The notes beneath the pieces were generated by a model that searched no databases, had not been told where the DNA came from, and saw nothing but the letters and a program-made list of their open reading frames with translations. Below are positions 1-6,549 of a stretch of 7,228 nucleotides of DNA, piece by piece. Each line of letters starts with the position of its first letter. The stretch's first letter is position 1. The stretch is from SFWF01 sp045587065 (GTDB lineage Bacteria > Bacillota > Clostridia > Oscillospirales > Acutalibacteraceae). The position numbers and the translations under genes were made by a program. Location of the stretch: NCBI GenBank assembly GCA_045587065.1, contig JAZNBQ010000069.1, forward strand, positions 1-7,228, given 5' to 3'.

Positions 1-1554
1 TTCGGTTGTAAGAACCATAGATGCTACAGATGCGGCATTCTGAAGTGCAGAACGTGTAACCTTTGTTGGGTCAACGATTCCTGCCTCAATCATATCGGTG
101 TAAACTTCTTTATAAGCATCGAAGCCGTAGTTTGCCTTGCCTGCGGCAAGAATTTTCTCGATAATAACAGAGCCTTCAAGACCAGCGTTAAGTGCAATCT
201 GACGAATAGGTGCTTCAAGTGCTTTAAGAACAATTTTTACACCTGTTTTCTCGTCGCCGTCGGTCTGGTCTAAGAGAGCCTTAACAGAATCCATAGCGTT
301 AACAAGTGCTGTTCCACCACCTGCTACAATTCCTTCTTCAACTGCGGCCTTAGTAGCTGCAAGGGCATCTTCAATACGAAGCTTCTGCTCTTTCATTTCT
401 ACCTCTGTAGCGGCACCAACCTTGATAACTGCAACGCCGCCTGAAAGTTTAGCAAGACGCTCTTCAAGTTTTTCACGGTCAAAATCACTTGTAGTAACAG
501 CAATCTGGTTTTTAATCTGACCAACTCTGTCTTTAATAGCAGAAGCCTCTCCTGCTCCGTCAACAATGATGGTGTTTTCTTTTCCAACCTTTACCTGACG
601 AGCACGGCCAAGTTGATAAAGCTGAGTTTCTTTAATGTCAAGACCAAGTTCTTCAGAAATAACCTCGCCGCCTGTCAAAATTGCAATATCCTGAAGCATT
701 TCTTTTCTTCTGTCGCCAAATCCGGGAGCTTTAACACCAACGCATACGAAGGTACCACGAAGTTTGTTTACGATAAGGGTTGAAAGTGCTTCGCCCTCAA
801 TATCTTCTGCAATAATAACAAGCTTTTTACCTGCCTGAACAATCTGCTCAAGAAGTGGTAAAACGTCCTGAATGGAAGAGATTTTCTTATCGGTAATAAG
901 AATTAAAGCATCGTCGATAACTGCTTCCATCTTATCGGTATCGGTAACCATATAAGGCGTGATGTAGCCTCTGTCAAACTGCATACCCTCTACAACCTCG
1001 CTGTAGGTTTCTGCGGTTTTAGACTCTTCTACTGTAATAACGCCGTCTGCTGAAACCTTATCCATTGCTTCAGCAATAAGATTTCCGATAAACTCGTCTC
1101 CTGCAGATACGGTTGCAACTCTTGCAATATCTTCACTGCCTGATACTTTTTGAGAGTTGGACTCAACAGTAGCAACTGCAGCGTCAACTGCCTTTTTAAT
1201 TCCCTTTTTAACAACCATAGGATTTGCACCGGCAGCTACGTTCTTCATTCCCTCTAAAATAAGGGCCTGAGCAAGTACTGTTGCTGTGGTTGTACCGTCT
1301 CCTGCACAGTCGTTGGTTTTTGTTGCTACTTCCTTAACAAGTTGAGCACCCATATTTTCAAAAGGACTAGCAAGTTCGATTTCTTTAGCGATAGTTACGC
1401 CATCGTTTGTAATAAGAGGAGCGCCGAAGCTTCTCTCTAAAACAACATTTCTGCCCTTAGGACCAAGTGTTACTTTAACTGCATCTGCAATTTTGTCAAC
1501 ACCTGCCTGTAATGCTTTACGGGCTTCTTCTCCAAAAATAATGTCTTTTGCCAT
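1..1554 (-). CDS. groEL: Chaperonin GroEL (60 kDa), C-terminal end cut by window edge
   Basis: GroEL/Hsp60 forms the double-ring, ATP-driven folding chamber in the cytoplasm, capped by GroES. The frame is open from the ATG at 1554 to base 1, giving 518 codons. The family is usually about 540 residues, so roughly 25 C-terminal residues lie outside the window. The start MAKDIIFGEEARKAL is typical. Nucleotide-binding signatures are intact: GPKGRNVVLE near residue 31, NDGVTIAKEIEL near 50, GDGTTT at 85-90, and the hydrolytic Asp in IEDAL at residue 396 (equivalent to E. coli Asp398), followed by EEGIVAGGG. A strong GGAGGT ribosome binding site lies about 8 bases before the ATG. It follows groES by 24 bases and shares its CIRCE-controlled promoter. 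No frameshift or missing catalytic residue is seen. The identification is essentially certain. Confidence 0.98.
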   Translation of the reverse strand, partial: MAKDIIFGEEARKALQAGVDKIADAVKVTLGPKGRNVVLERSFGAPLITNDGVTIAKEIELASPFENMGAQLVKEVATKTNDCAGDGTTTATVLAQALILEGMKNVAAGANPMVVKKGIKKAVDAAVATVESNSQKVSGSEDIARVATVSAGDEFIGNLIAEAMDKVSADGVITVEESKTAETYSEVVEGMQFDRGYITPYMVTDTDKMEAVIDDALILITDKKISSIQDVLPLLEQIVQAGKKLVIIAEDIEGEALSTLIVNKLRGTFVCVGVKAPGFGDRRKEMLQDIAILTGGEVISEELGLDIKETQLYQLGRARQVKVGKENTIIVDGAGEASAIKDRVGQIKNQIAVTTSDFDREKLEERLAKLSGGVAVIKVGAATEVEMKEQKLRIEDALAATKAAVEEGIVAGGGTALVNAMDSVKALLDQTDGDEKTGVKIVLKALEAPIRQIALNAGLEGSVIIEKILAAGKANYGFDAYKEVYTDMIEAGIVDPTKVTRSALQNAASVASMVLTTE

Positions 1555-1578
1555 GGTTTCTTACCTCCAAAATACCAA

Positions 1579-1863
1579 TTAGTCAACTATAGCAAGAATG
1601 TCGGATTGGCGAACAATACTATATTCTTCTCCGTCAAACTTTACCTCTGTACCTGCATAATTGGCGGTAATTACCTTATCGCCAACCTTAACGAACATTT
1701 CAACCTCATTGCCATCAACCATTCCGCCGGGGCCAACTGCAACAACCTCTGCAATTTCAGGTTTTTCCTTTGCGGTTGCGGTTAAAATGATGCCGCTTTT
1801 TGTTGTTTCTTCTGCTTCAACAGACTTTAAAACAACTCTGTCTAATAAAGGTTTAATAGTCAT
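1579..1863 (-). CDS. groES: Co-chaperonin GroES (10 kDa)
   Basis: GroES is the heptameric lid of the GroEL chamber. The protein is 94 residues, the usual size. It begins MTIKPLLDRVVLK, carries the mobile-loop segment EETTKSGIILTATAKEKP at residues 18-35, then EVVAVGPGG, VGDKVI, and ends YSIVRQSDILAIVD, all hallmarks of the family. I chose the ATG at 1863 because it gives the canonical N-terminus and has GGAGG about 9 bases upstream. The frame stays open up to 1941, but that extension runs through the operator and promoter and is not protein-like. It is the first gene of the groES-groEL operon, directly downstream of a SigA-type promoter and a perfect CIRCE element, so HrcA repression relieved by heat shock is the expected control. 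Confidence 0.98.
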   Translation of the reverse strand: MTIKPLLDRVVLKSVEAEETTKSGIILTATAKEKPEIAEVVAVGPGGMVDGNEVEMFVKVGDKVITANYAGTEVKFDGEEYSIVRQSDILAIVD

Positions 1864-1898
1864 TATAAATTGCCTCCAAACAATAAAATAACAAATAA

Positions 1899-1925
1899 TT
1901 AGCACTCGTACTTTTAGAGTGCTAA
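1899..1925. promoter_or_regulatory. CIRCE operator (HrcA binding site)
   Basis: The inverted repeat TTAGCACTC-N9-GAGTGCTAA matches the CIRCE consensus at every base of both nine-base arms. The symmetry continues outward to 1894-1930, giving 14 paired bases per arm. It lies between the groES promoter and start codon, overlapping the expected transcription start. That is the standard position for repression by HrcA. The hrcA gene itself is not in the window. Confidence 0.97.
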
Positions 1926-1930
1926 TTATT

Positions 1931-1958
1931 ATTTTAACCATTTTTTGCTAAAAATCAA
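1931..1958 (-). promoter_or_regulatory. SigA-type promoter of groES-groEL
   Basis: Reading the minus strand, a -35-like TTGATT (1958-1953) is followed after 16 bases by TAAAAT (1936-1931), five of six matches to the -10 consensus. The predicted start of transcription, about seven bases on, falls inside the CIRCE repeat, so HrcA binding would block initiation. Both the boxes and the position relative to CIRCE support the call; the exact start is inferred. Confidence 0.7.
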
Positions 1959-1976
1959 GTCTTTTAAGAAAATTTA

Positions 1977-2879
1977 TTAATTTGTTAACAAATTTTCAGG
2001 AACCACTAATTTTATCGCTTTTTTTGCTATTTCGCATTTTATGTTTTTGGTATGTAAAATTTCTCCATCAAGGCTCACCGGTATAGGCTTTTCGGTAATA
2101 ATTTCAAAGGTCTGACACTCGGCTGTGGTACAGAAAGGCAGACCCTCGTGTTTACCCGCCTTGTAAATGGGTAAGAATTTTAAAATTTTAAGTCTTGAAA
2201 TAACGTCAACCGAGAGAAAATTCAACTTTCCATCAAAAGGATTACTATTTGGCGCACTCATATAACCTCCACCATATGCAGGTGCATTGGCACAAACAGC
2301 GAAAAGATATCTTCCCTCCATCTGTTTTTCGTTATCGATTATAAGCTTTGCTTTTATTCCAAGTTTTCTTAAAATAGTTTTTACAACCGCAAGATTATAT
2401 GCAGTAGGACCGCTTACAAAAGGAAGCCTTTTAAAGATTTTCATATCGTCAGCTACCATTGCGTCCATTCCTGCACAGCACTGGTTAAGGCAATAATAAT
2501 CTCCTGCTTTAATAAGGTCTACCAAAACAGATTTGCCGTATTTTTGTTTTTCAATATTCAGAAAATCTTTCTTACTATCTTTGCCGAAATATTTTATAAA
2601 ATCGTTTGCCGAGCCGATGGGTATTATGCCAAGACTTACGTTTTCAAAGCCTACTATACCATTTAATACCTCAAAGCAGGTGCCGTCGCCTCCACAGGCA
2701 AAAATTCTTACCTCATCCCCTGTTTCAGCTTCTTTACGCGCCTTTACCTTGGCATCTCCAACACCTTCGGTAAAGAGAATTTTACAGTCATCCCCATAAT
2801 AAAGCTTGATTTGCTCTACTAATGTTTCCGAACTGTCTTGTTTACCTGCCGCAGGATTTATAATATATACGTCCCTCAC
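1977..2879 (-). CDS. Diacylglycerol/lipid kinase (DgkB/YegS-like)
   Basis: This belongs to the soluble, DAGK-catalytic-domain lipid kinases, which phosphorylate diacylglycerol or related lipids with ATP. In Firmicutes DgkB this returns diacylglycerol from lipoteichoic acid synthesis to phosphatidic acid. The protein is 300 residues, normal for the family. Motifs in order: INPAAGK at 7-13, the nucleotide-binding GGDGT at 63-67, PIGSANDF at 87-94, AGMDA at 136-140, YGGGYMSAP at 202-210, FDGKL near Asp216, and LDGE at 270-273. Asp65, Asp216 and Glu273 probably correspond to metal and catalytic residues of S. aureus DgkB; that mapping is from memory of the family. The start is GTG, with AAGGGG seven bases upstream and no better ATG. 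It starts 13 bases after the methyltransferase gene, so it is probably the last gene of that operon. The exact lipid substrate cannot be read from sequence. Confidence 0.9.
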   Translation of the reverse strand: MRDVYIINPAAGKQDSSETLVEQIKLYYGDDCKILFTEGVGDAKVKARKEAETGDEVRIFACGGDGTCFEVLNGIVGFENVSLGIIPIGSANDFIKYFGKDSKKDFLNIEKQKYGKSVLVDLIKAGDYYCLNQCCAGMDAMVADDMKIFKRLPFVSGPTAYNLAVVKTILRKLGIKAKLIIDNEKQMEGRYLFAVCANAPAYGGGYMSAPNSNPFDGKLNFLSVDVISRLKILKFLPIYKAGKHEGLPFCTTAECQTFEIITEKPIPVSLDGEILHTKNIKCEIAKKAIKLVVPENLLTN

Positions 2880-2892
2880 TGTTTTTCCCCTT

Positions 2893-4011
2893 TTATTTAA
2901 AATACATATAAAGTTGACACTTAATCATACCGTTATATAATTTTCTTCTTTTGTCTGATGGCCTTCCAAAGATTTTTTCAAAATCGTCATCCGGACTTAT
3001 GACAAAATATTTTTTACCCTGTTCTTTTGCAAAAACGTTACCCATGGTTTTATACAGTGTTTCTGCCTGTTTTATGTCCAGAAGCCTCTCGCCATAAGGC
3101 GGATTTGTTATTACAAGACATCTGCCCTCAGGCAATTTAAAATCTTTAACATCCGCAAGTTCTGCTCTTACATACTTTGAAACTCCTGCTTTTTCTGCAT
3201 TTTCATTTGTAAGACGAACTGCCTCAGGGTCAATATCGTAGCCGACACCTCTGAAATCAATATTCTGAAGAACCAAATCCTGTGCCCTTGCACGTTCTTC
3301 TCGCCACACCTTTTCGTCTACAAATGAAAATCGTTCAGAAGCAAAGAATCTTCTAAGTCCAGGGGCTTGTTTTTTAGCCATTAAAGCCGCTTCTATAAGT
3401 ATTGTGCCTGAACCGCAGAATGGGTCGAAAAGTTTAGTATCAGGAAAAATCCTCGCAGTATCACACATTGCTGCAGCCAAGGTTTCTTTTAAAGGGGCTT
3501 CATTAGAATTTCTTCTATAGCCTCTTTTATGTAGTCCTTCTCCGGAAGTATCAAGCATCATTGTGACTTGATTTTTAAGGATTGAAAATCGAATTTTATA
3601 TTCAGGTCCGGTCTCGCTAAACCAACTAACCTTGTATTTTGTTTTTAATCTTTCAACTATAGCTTTTTTAATAATAGACTGACAGTCCGACACACTGAAA
3701 AGGTCTGAATTAAGGCTGTAGCCGTTAACAGGAAAAGCATCGTCCTTTCCAATATAATCTTCCCAAGGAAGCTTTTTAACGTTCTGAAAAAGGTCTTCAA
3801 AGGAATGTGCTTCAAACTCCCCAACTACTATCATTATTCTCTCGCTAAAACGTGAGCAAATATTAGCACGGGCAAGTATATTGCTATCTCCTTCAAAGAT
3901 AACACGACCATTTTCTGCTTTTACGTTTTCGGCGCCCATTCTCTCAAATTCGCCGGCAGCTATACCCTCTACTCCAAAAAGGCAAGGAGCTGCAAATTTA
4001 AATTTTTTCAT
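2893..4011 (-). CDS. THUMP-domain 23S rRNA guanine-N2 methyltransferase (RlmL N-half/YpsC family)
   Basis: This is a class I S-adenosylmethionine-dependent RNA methyltransferase. The closest known group is RlmL-N/YpsC, which makes N2-methylguanosine in 23S rRNA. The 372-residue size fits the stand-alone Firmicutes form rather than the fused E. coli RlmKL. An N-terminal ferredoxin-like segment and THUMP domain cover roughly residues 1-156, ending before DTSGEGLHKRGYR (154-166), a family signature. The SAM-binding motif DPFCGSGT is at 196-203, GYDID at 257-261, and the catalytic NPPYGER at 303-309. The ATG is three bases after the fumarase gene, following a double TAA stop. Its GGAG ribosome binding site lies inside the end of that gene, which suggests translational coupling. 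The target base is inferred from family membership. Confidence 0.9.
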   Translation of the reverse strand: MKKFKFAAPCLFGVEGIAAGEFERMGAENVKAENGRVIFEGDSNILARANICSRFSERIMIVVGEFEAHSFEDLFQNVKKLPWEDYIGKDDAFPVNGYSLNSDLFSVSDCQSIIKKAIVERLKTKYKVSWFSETGPEYKIRFSILKNQVTMMLDTSGEGLHKRGYRRNSNEAPLKETLAAAMCDTARIFPDTKLFDPFCGSGTILIEAALMAKKQAPGLRRFFASERFSFVDEKVWREERARAQDLVLQNIDFRGVGYDIDPEAVRLTNENAEKAGVSKYVRAELADVKDFKLPEGRCLVITNPPYGERLLDIKQAETLYKTMGNVFAKEQGKKYFVISPDDDFEKIFGRPSDKRRKLYNGMIKCQLYMYFK

Positions 4012-4014
4012 TTA

Positions 4015-4866
4015 TTATTCTCCAATTATTACTGACTTATGGCGTGTTACGTGACAACCTATATTTACCGCCACAGGCAGCCCTGCTATGTGGGTGGGCG
4101 CCCATTCAACCTTAACCGCCAAGGCTGTGCTTCTTCCTCCAAAGCCTTGAGGGCCAATATCCAACCGGTTTATCTTTTGAAGAAGTTCTTTCTCCAAGTC
4201 TGCATAATAGTCACTGTCATTTGGCTCACTTGTATTTCGGCAAAGAGCCATTTTGGAAAGCAGGGCAACCTGCTCGAAATCTCCGCCGATGCCAACTCCT
4301 ACAACTATAGGTGGGCAAGGGTTCCCTCCTGCTTTCTTTACTGTATCTAAGACAAAATCTACAACGCCCTGTCTACCCTGAGAGGGAGTGAGCATTTTGA
4401 TTCTACTCATATTCTCACTACCAAAGCCTTTAGGCGCAACAGTTAGTTTAATTTTATCTCCCGGTACTATTCTTGTATGAATAATAGCAGGGGTATTGTC
4501 ACCTGTGTTTACGCGGTTAAGCGGGTCTTTTACAACAGACTTTCTGAGAAGGCCTTTTTCGTAGCCTATTCTTACACCATCGTTTACCGCGTCTTCGAAA
4601 CTTCCGCCTATTATATGAACATCCTGTCCGATTTGGGCAAAAACTACCGCCATACCTGTATCCTGGCAGATGGGAACGTCCAATTCTTTAGCCTTGTCAA
4701 TGTTTTCCTCCATTGAATCTAAAATAGAACGTGCCAGTTGGTTTGTTTCTTTTTCCTTTGCCGCCGAAACGCAGTCTATTATGTCGTCAGGCAGATTTTT
4801 GTTTGCTTTTATGCACAAATCTGCCACCGCTTGTGTTATAACGTTACAACTAATTTCTTTTATCAT
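4015..4866 (-). CDS. fumA: Class I (iron-sulfur) fumarate hydratase, alpha subunit
   Basis: Class I fumarases interconvert fumarate and malate using a [4Fe-4S] cluster. Two-subunit forms have an alpha chain of about 280 residues and a beta chain of about 180. This protein is 283 residues and matches the alpha (N-terminal) part throughout. The three expected cluster cysteines are present: Cys67 in PICQDTG, Cys184 in NPCPPIVVG and Cys271 in NIGCHVTRH. Other family segments are DNTPAIIHTRIVPGD, APKGFGSENMSR and GPQGFGGRSTALAV. The ATG at 4866 has GGAG about 7 bases upstream. It is followed three bases later by the methyltransferase gene, so the beta subunit that normally comes next is absent here. 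The related L-tartrate dehydratase alpha subunit cannot be fully excluded. Confidence 0.93.
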   Translation of the reverse strand: MIKEISCNVITQAVADLCIKANKNLPDDIIDCVSAAKEKETNQLARSILDSMEENIDKAKELDVPICQDTGMAVVFAQIGQDVHIIGGSFEDAVNDGVRIGYEKGLLRKSVVKDPLNRVNTGDNTPAIIHTRIVPGDKIKLTVAPKGFGSENMSRIKMLTPSQGRQGVVDFVLDTVKKAGGNPCPPIVVGVGIGGDFEQVALLSKMALCRNTSEPNDSDYYADLEKELLQKINRLDIGPQGFGGRSTALAVKVEWAPTHIAGLPVAVNIGCHVTRHKSVIIGE

Positions 4867-4880
4867 TATTTCTCCATTTG

Positions 4881-4912
4881 AAAAATGGCGGACTTTTAAA
4901 AAGCCGCCATTT
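4881..4912 (-). terminator. Terminator-like hairpin between yabR and fumA
   Basis: On the minus strand AAATGGCGG (4912-4904) pairs perfectly with CCGCCATTT (4891-4883), and inner CTTTT/AAAAG bases can extend it. The T-run 4885-4881 is five long but partly within the stem, so termination may be incomplete. It lies 6 bases after the yabR stop and about 6 bases before the fumA ribosome binding site. No clear promoter fits between it and fumA, so fumA probably depends on read-through or on a promoter inside yabR. Confidence 0.65.
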
Positions 4913-4918
4913 ATCTTG

Positions 4919-5377
4919 TTATTTTTGTCCTGAACGTCTATTCTTCTTTGCGTCAGGATTTTTTCTTTTAAGGTCTGAAAACTTTTCGTCGCTTACCTGT
5001 TTGAATTTATTCATCATATCTTCAAAGGACGCCGATTCACTTTTCTTAGCCGTCCAAACATAAGAACGATCTACAGATGCAGTCTCTGTTTTGGGGGCAT
5101 ACGCCCTTTTCTCTCTGCGTTCAGGTTTTTCAGTCTTGATTGGCTCTTGTGCCTTTTTTATGCTCAGACTGATTTTTCCATCGTCGCCGATATTTAAAAC
5201 CTTCATTTTAACAACATCATTTTCCTTAACGAAATCTTTAATTTCGCTAACGTAAACCTGAGCAATTTCTGAAATATGTACCATTCCGGTCTGTCCGTTT
5301 CCCAAGTCTACAAAAACGCCGAAATTAGTAACTCCTGTTATTTTGCCCTCAACAATGTCTCCTATGGTAAGCTGCAT
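4919..5377 (-). CDS. yabR: S1-domain RNA-binding protein (YabR-like)
   Basis: The product is 152 residues. A single S1 (OB-fold) RNA-binding domain occupies residues 1-74: GDIVEGKITGVTNFGVFVDL, then GQTGMVHISEIA, then VKMKVLNIGDDGKISLSIK. A basic, low-complexity linker (75-115) follows. The C-terminal stretch FEDMMNKFKQVSDEKF (118-133) with a lysine/arginine-rich end is, as I recall, typical of the clostridial proteins encoded after divIC. B. subtilis YabR sits in the same place. Its job is not well defined; RNA or ribosome binding is the family expectation. The ATG at 5377 has an AGGGGG ribosome binding site, spaced a little far (about 12 bases). A TATAAT lies at 5412-5407 without a convincing -35, so co-transcription with divIC, 53 bases upstream, is the simpler reading. 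Confidence 0.88.
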   Translation of the reverse strand: MQLTIGDIVEGKITGVTNFGVFVDLGNGQTGMVHISEIAQVYVSEIKDFVKENDVVKMKVLNIGDDGKISLSIKKAQEPIKTEKPERREKRAYAPKTETASVDRSYVWTAKKSESASFEDMMNKFKQVSDEKFSDLKRKNPDAKKNRRSGQK

Positions 5378-5430
5378 TAAACTATGCTTCCCCCTAAACC
5401 TTTACTATTATATAAAACTCAAAACGAGCC

Positions 5431-5727
5431 TTAATTTCCTGAAATATCTTTATAAACCTGTTCATCGGCAAAAACGTAGCCAAGACGTTCTCTCGCCGCT
5501 TTCTCTATGATTTCTTCCTTTGTTCCATTAGTGGTCAAATGATTAAATTCCTTAATGTTTGCTTCTTTTTGAACCTTTTGTTCTTCCAAAACAGAAAGCT
5601 CAGCCTTCTTCTCGGAAAGCTGTTTGCACAAAGATGCTATAGATAAAAACAGGGCTAGGCAAAAAACTGCAATTAAAAGCTTATGTAGAATGCTGACTTT
5701 ACGCTTACTATAAGTCTTACTGCTCAA
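5431..5727 (-). CDS. divIC: Cell-division protein DivIC/FtsB (septum formation initiator)
   Basis: DivIC is a small bitopic membrane protein that joins FtsL and DivIB in the septal complex activating cell-wall synthesis. This 98-residue protein has a short basic cytoplasmic N-terminus (1-13), one membrane helix (about 14-33), a charged coiled coil (about 34-63) and the conserved end EEIIEKAARERLGYVFADEQVYKDI. It is somewhat shorter than the B. subtilis protein (about 125 residues). The start is TTG at 5727: there is no methionine anywhere in the frame, and AAAGGGTG stands 7 bases upstream. Position between yabQ and yabR is the classical one. A separate SigA-type promoter precedes it, sensible for a gene needed in growth that lies behind sporulation genes. 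Confidence 0.92.
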   Translation of the reverse strand: MSSKTYSKRKVSILHKLLIAVFCLALFLSIASLCKQLSEKKAELSVLEEQKVQKEANIKEFNHLTTNGTKEEIIEKAARERLGYVFADEQVYKDISGN

Positions 5728-5773
5728 TTTTATACACCCTTTTTAATTTTTTTACTAAACCTTAGTTACTGTA

Positions 5774-5803
5774 ATTATACACTAACAGTTTCTTACTTTT
5801 CAA
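5774..5803 (-). promoter_or_regulatory. SigA-type promoter for divIC
   Basis: The minus strand has TTGAAA (5803-5798), 18 bases, then a perfect TATAAT (5779-5774). The -35 box overlaps the TGA stop of yabQ. Predicted transcription would begin near 5767, about 40 bases before the divIC start. This gives the division gene vegetative expression independent of yabP-yabQ. Box quality is good; use in the cell is inferred. Confidence 0.72.
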
Positions 5804-6225
5804 GACTTTTTTTCAGTTTTTTGCAGTTTTTCTCTTATTTTAGAGGTTTTTTTGCCTAAAATCCAAATGCTTTTAATTTTTGCTTTTTTTATCTTACCAT
5901 TTATTGCTAAAAAGATTGTATGCAGAAACTTAAAAATCAGTATAAGCCATTTTGAAAAAATTAATCTAAAGGTGAAAAATCCAAAAGTTTCTCCTACAAA
6001 AACATACCCTCTTATTTGACCTGACTCCCTTGTTAAAAGAAAACAAAAATTCAAAAAAGTAACTATTAGGAAAAATATTATATCGGTTATAAAAACCACA
6101 AATTTTGAATTTAAGCCAAAAATTCTAAGCCCACGGGTAAAATCAAAAATTATACAGAAAACGGCACCTAAAAACATACTGAAAAGATAAGTGGTAACCT
6201 GACTTGATAAATTAATCTCCCACAT
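5800..6225 (-). CDS. yabQ: Spore cortex biogenesis membrane protein YabQ
   Basis: YabQ is a mother-cell membrane protein needed for spore cortex formation in B. subtilis. This version has 141 residues, with hydrophobic helices at about 8-28, 41-65 and 75-107 (possibly two), and a lysine-rich cytoplasmic tail (111-141). The segments LGAVFCIIFDFTRGLR (19-34) and GQIRGYVFVGETFGF (69-83) match the family. Its ATG overlaps the last base of the yabP stop (TAATG), showing translational coupling. Its ribosome binding site (AAAGGT) is modest. The coding sequence is notably AT-rich compared with hup or groEL, as expected for a membrane protein with many Phe, Ile and Lys codons. Recognition rests on weak sequence conservation plus a diagnostic gene order. 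Confidence 0.9.
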   Translation of the reverse strand: MWEINLSSQVTTYLFSMFLGAVFCIIFDFTRGLRIFGLNSKFVVFITDIIFFLIVTFLNFCFLLTRESGQIRGYVFVGETFGFFTFRLIFSKWLILIFKFLHTIFLAINGKIKKAKIKSIWILGKKTSKIREKLQKTEKKS

Positions 6226-6500
6226 TATTTAAGCAACCTTTTAATGAAGCTTGTTTTAACGTCGCTGTCTTCAGTATACACAAGAGCATAAACCGAGCCT
6301 GTCATATTAAGTTCTGAACTGGATGCACTGAAACCACCTATATTAAGCTTTGAACCCTTAACCGTTAACATTCCCATATCGGTTTTTAAAACAACCGTTT
6401 CATCGTCAAAGGAAATGACCTCCAGTACCCCTGACATATTAAGCTTGGTTCGTTTCTCCATTATTACGTTATGTACCGCTGAAATTCTCTCTTCTGACAT
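6225..6500 (-). CDS. yabP: Sporulation protein YabP
   Basis: YabP is a small SigE-dependent sporulation protein of the YabP/YqfC family, which in B. subtilis is co-expressed with yabQ; its biochemical role is unclear. The protein is 91 residues (about 100 in B. subtilis). It has the beta-rich family pattern: LNMSGVLEVISFDDETVVLKT (20-40), GMLTVKGSKLNIGGFS (43-58), LNMTGSVYALVYTED (64-78), then a basic amphipathic end. The ATG at 6500 is preceded, across seven T residues, by GGGTGG as ribosome binding site. That site sits inside a terminator-like hairpin, and a candidate SigE promoter overlaps the same 50 bases. The one-base overlap with yabQ shows the two are made together. Confidence 0.92.
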   Translation of the reverse strand: MSEERISAVHNVIMEKRTKLNMSGVLEVISFDDETVVLKTDMGMLTVKGSKLNIGGFSASSSELNMTGSVYALVYTEDSDVKTSFIKRLLK

Positions 6501-6542
6501 AAAAAAACACCACCCTTAAATTATATTTAGAGCAGTGTTTTT
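6501..6542 (-). terminator. Terminator-like hairpin after rqcP that includes the yabP ribosome binding site
   Basis: On the minus strand the arm 6542-6530 (AAAAACACTGCTC) pairs with 6515-6503 (GGGTGGTGTTTTT) over 13 bases if G-U pairs are allowed; the outer eight are Watson-Crick. The AT-only loop can pair further as TAAAT/ATTTA. A run of seven Ts (6507-6501) follows and touches the yabP ATG. It could end rqcP transcripts, and in any read-through RNA it would hide the GGGTGG ribosome binding site of yabP. Confidence 0.6.
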
Positions 6543-6549
6543 CTATTAC
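6520..6549 (-). promoter_or_regulatory. Candidate SigE-type promoter for yabP-yabQ
   Basis: The minus strand has GTAATAGA (6549-6542), 14 bases, then AATATAAT (6527-6520). From memory the SigE pattern is an ATA-centred -35 and a CATAYAAT-like -10 about 13-15 bases apart, so spacing and core bases agree. The -10 first base is A rather than C, and the last two -35 bases deviate. TATAAT would also suit SigA, but no TTGACA-like box lies 16-18 bases upstream. Known SigE control of yabP in B. subtilis supports the choice. Confidence 0.5.

Noticed and set aside
399..1229. Short minus-strand, leucine-rich frames within groEL
   Set aside because: They are out of frame with the well-conserved GroEL sequence, and their leucine-rich composition reflects shifted GroEL codons.
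1864..1941. N-terminal extension of groES up to 1941
   Set aside because: It runs through the CIRCE operator and promoter, has no ribosome binding site, and the canonical GroES N-terminus with GGAGG begins at 1863.
4039..4933. Plus-strand open frames opposite the fumarase gene
   Set aside because: They lie antisense to a clearly conserved enzyme, overlap each other, and have no family motifs or convincing ribosome binding sites.
5407..5412. TATAAT on the minus strand between divIC and yabR as a yabR promoter
   Set aside because: No acceptable -35 box lies 16-18 bases upstream and the region is AT-rich, so a chance match is likely.
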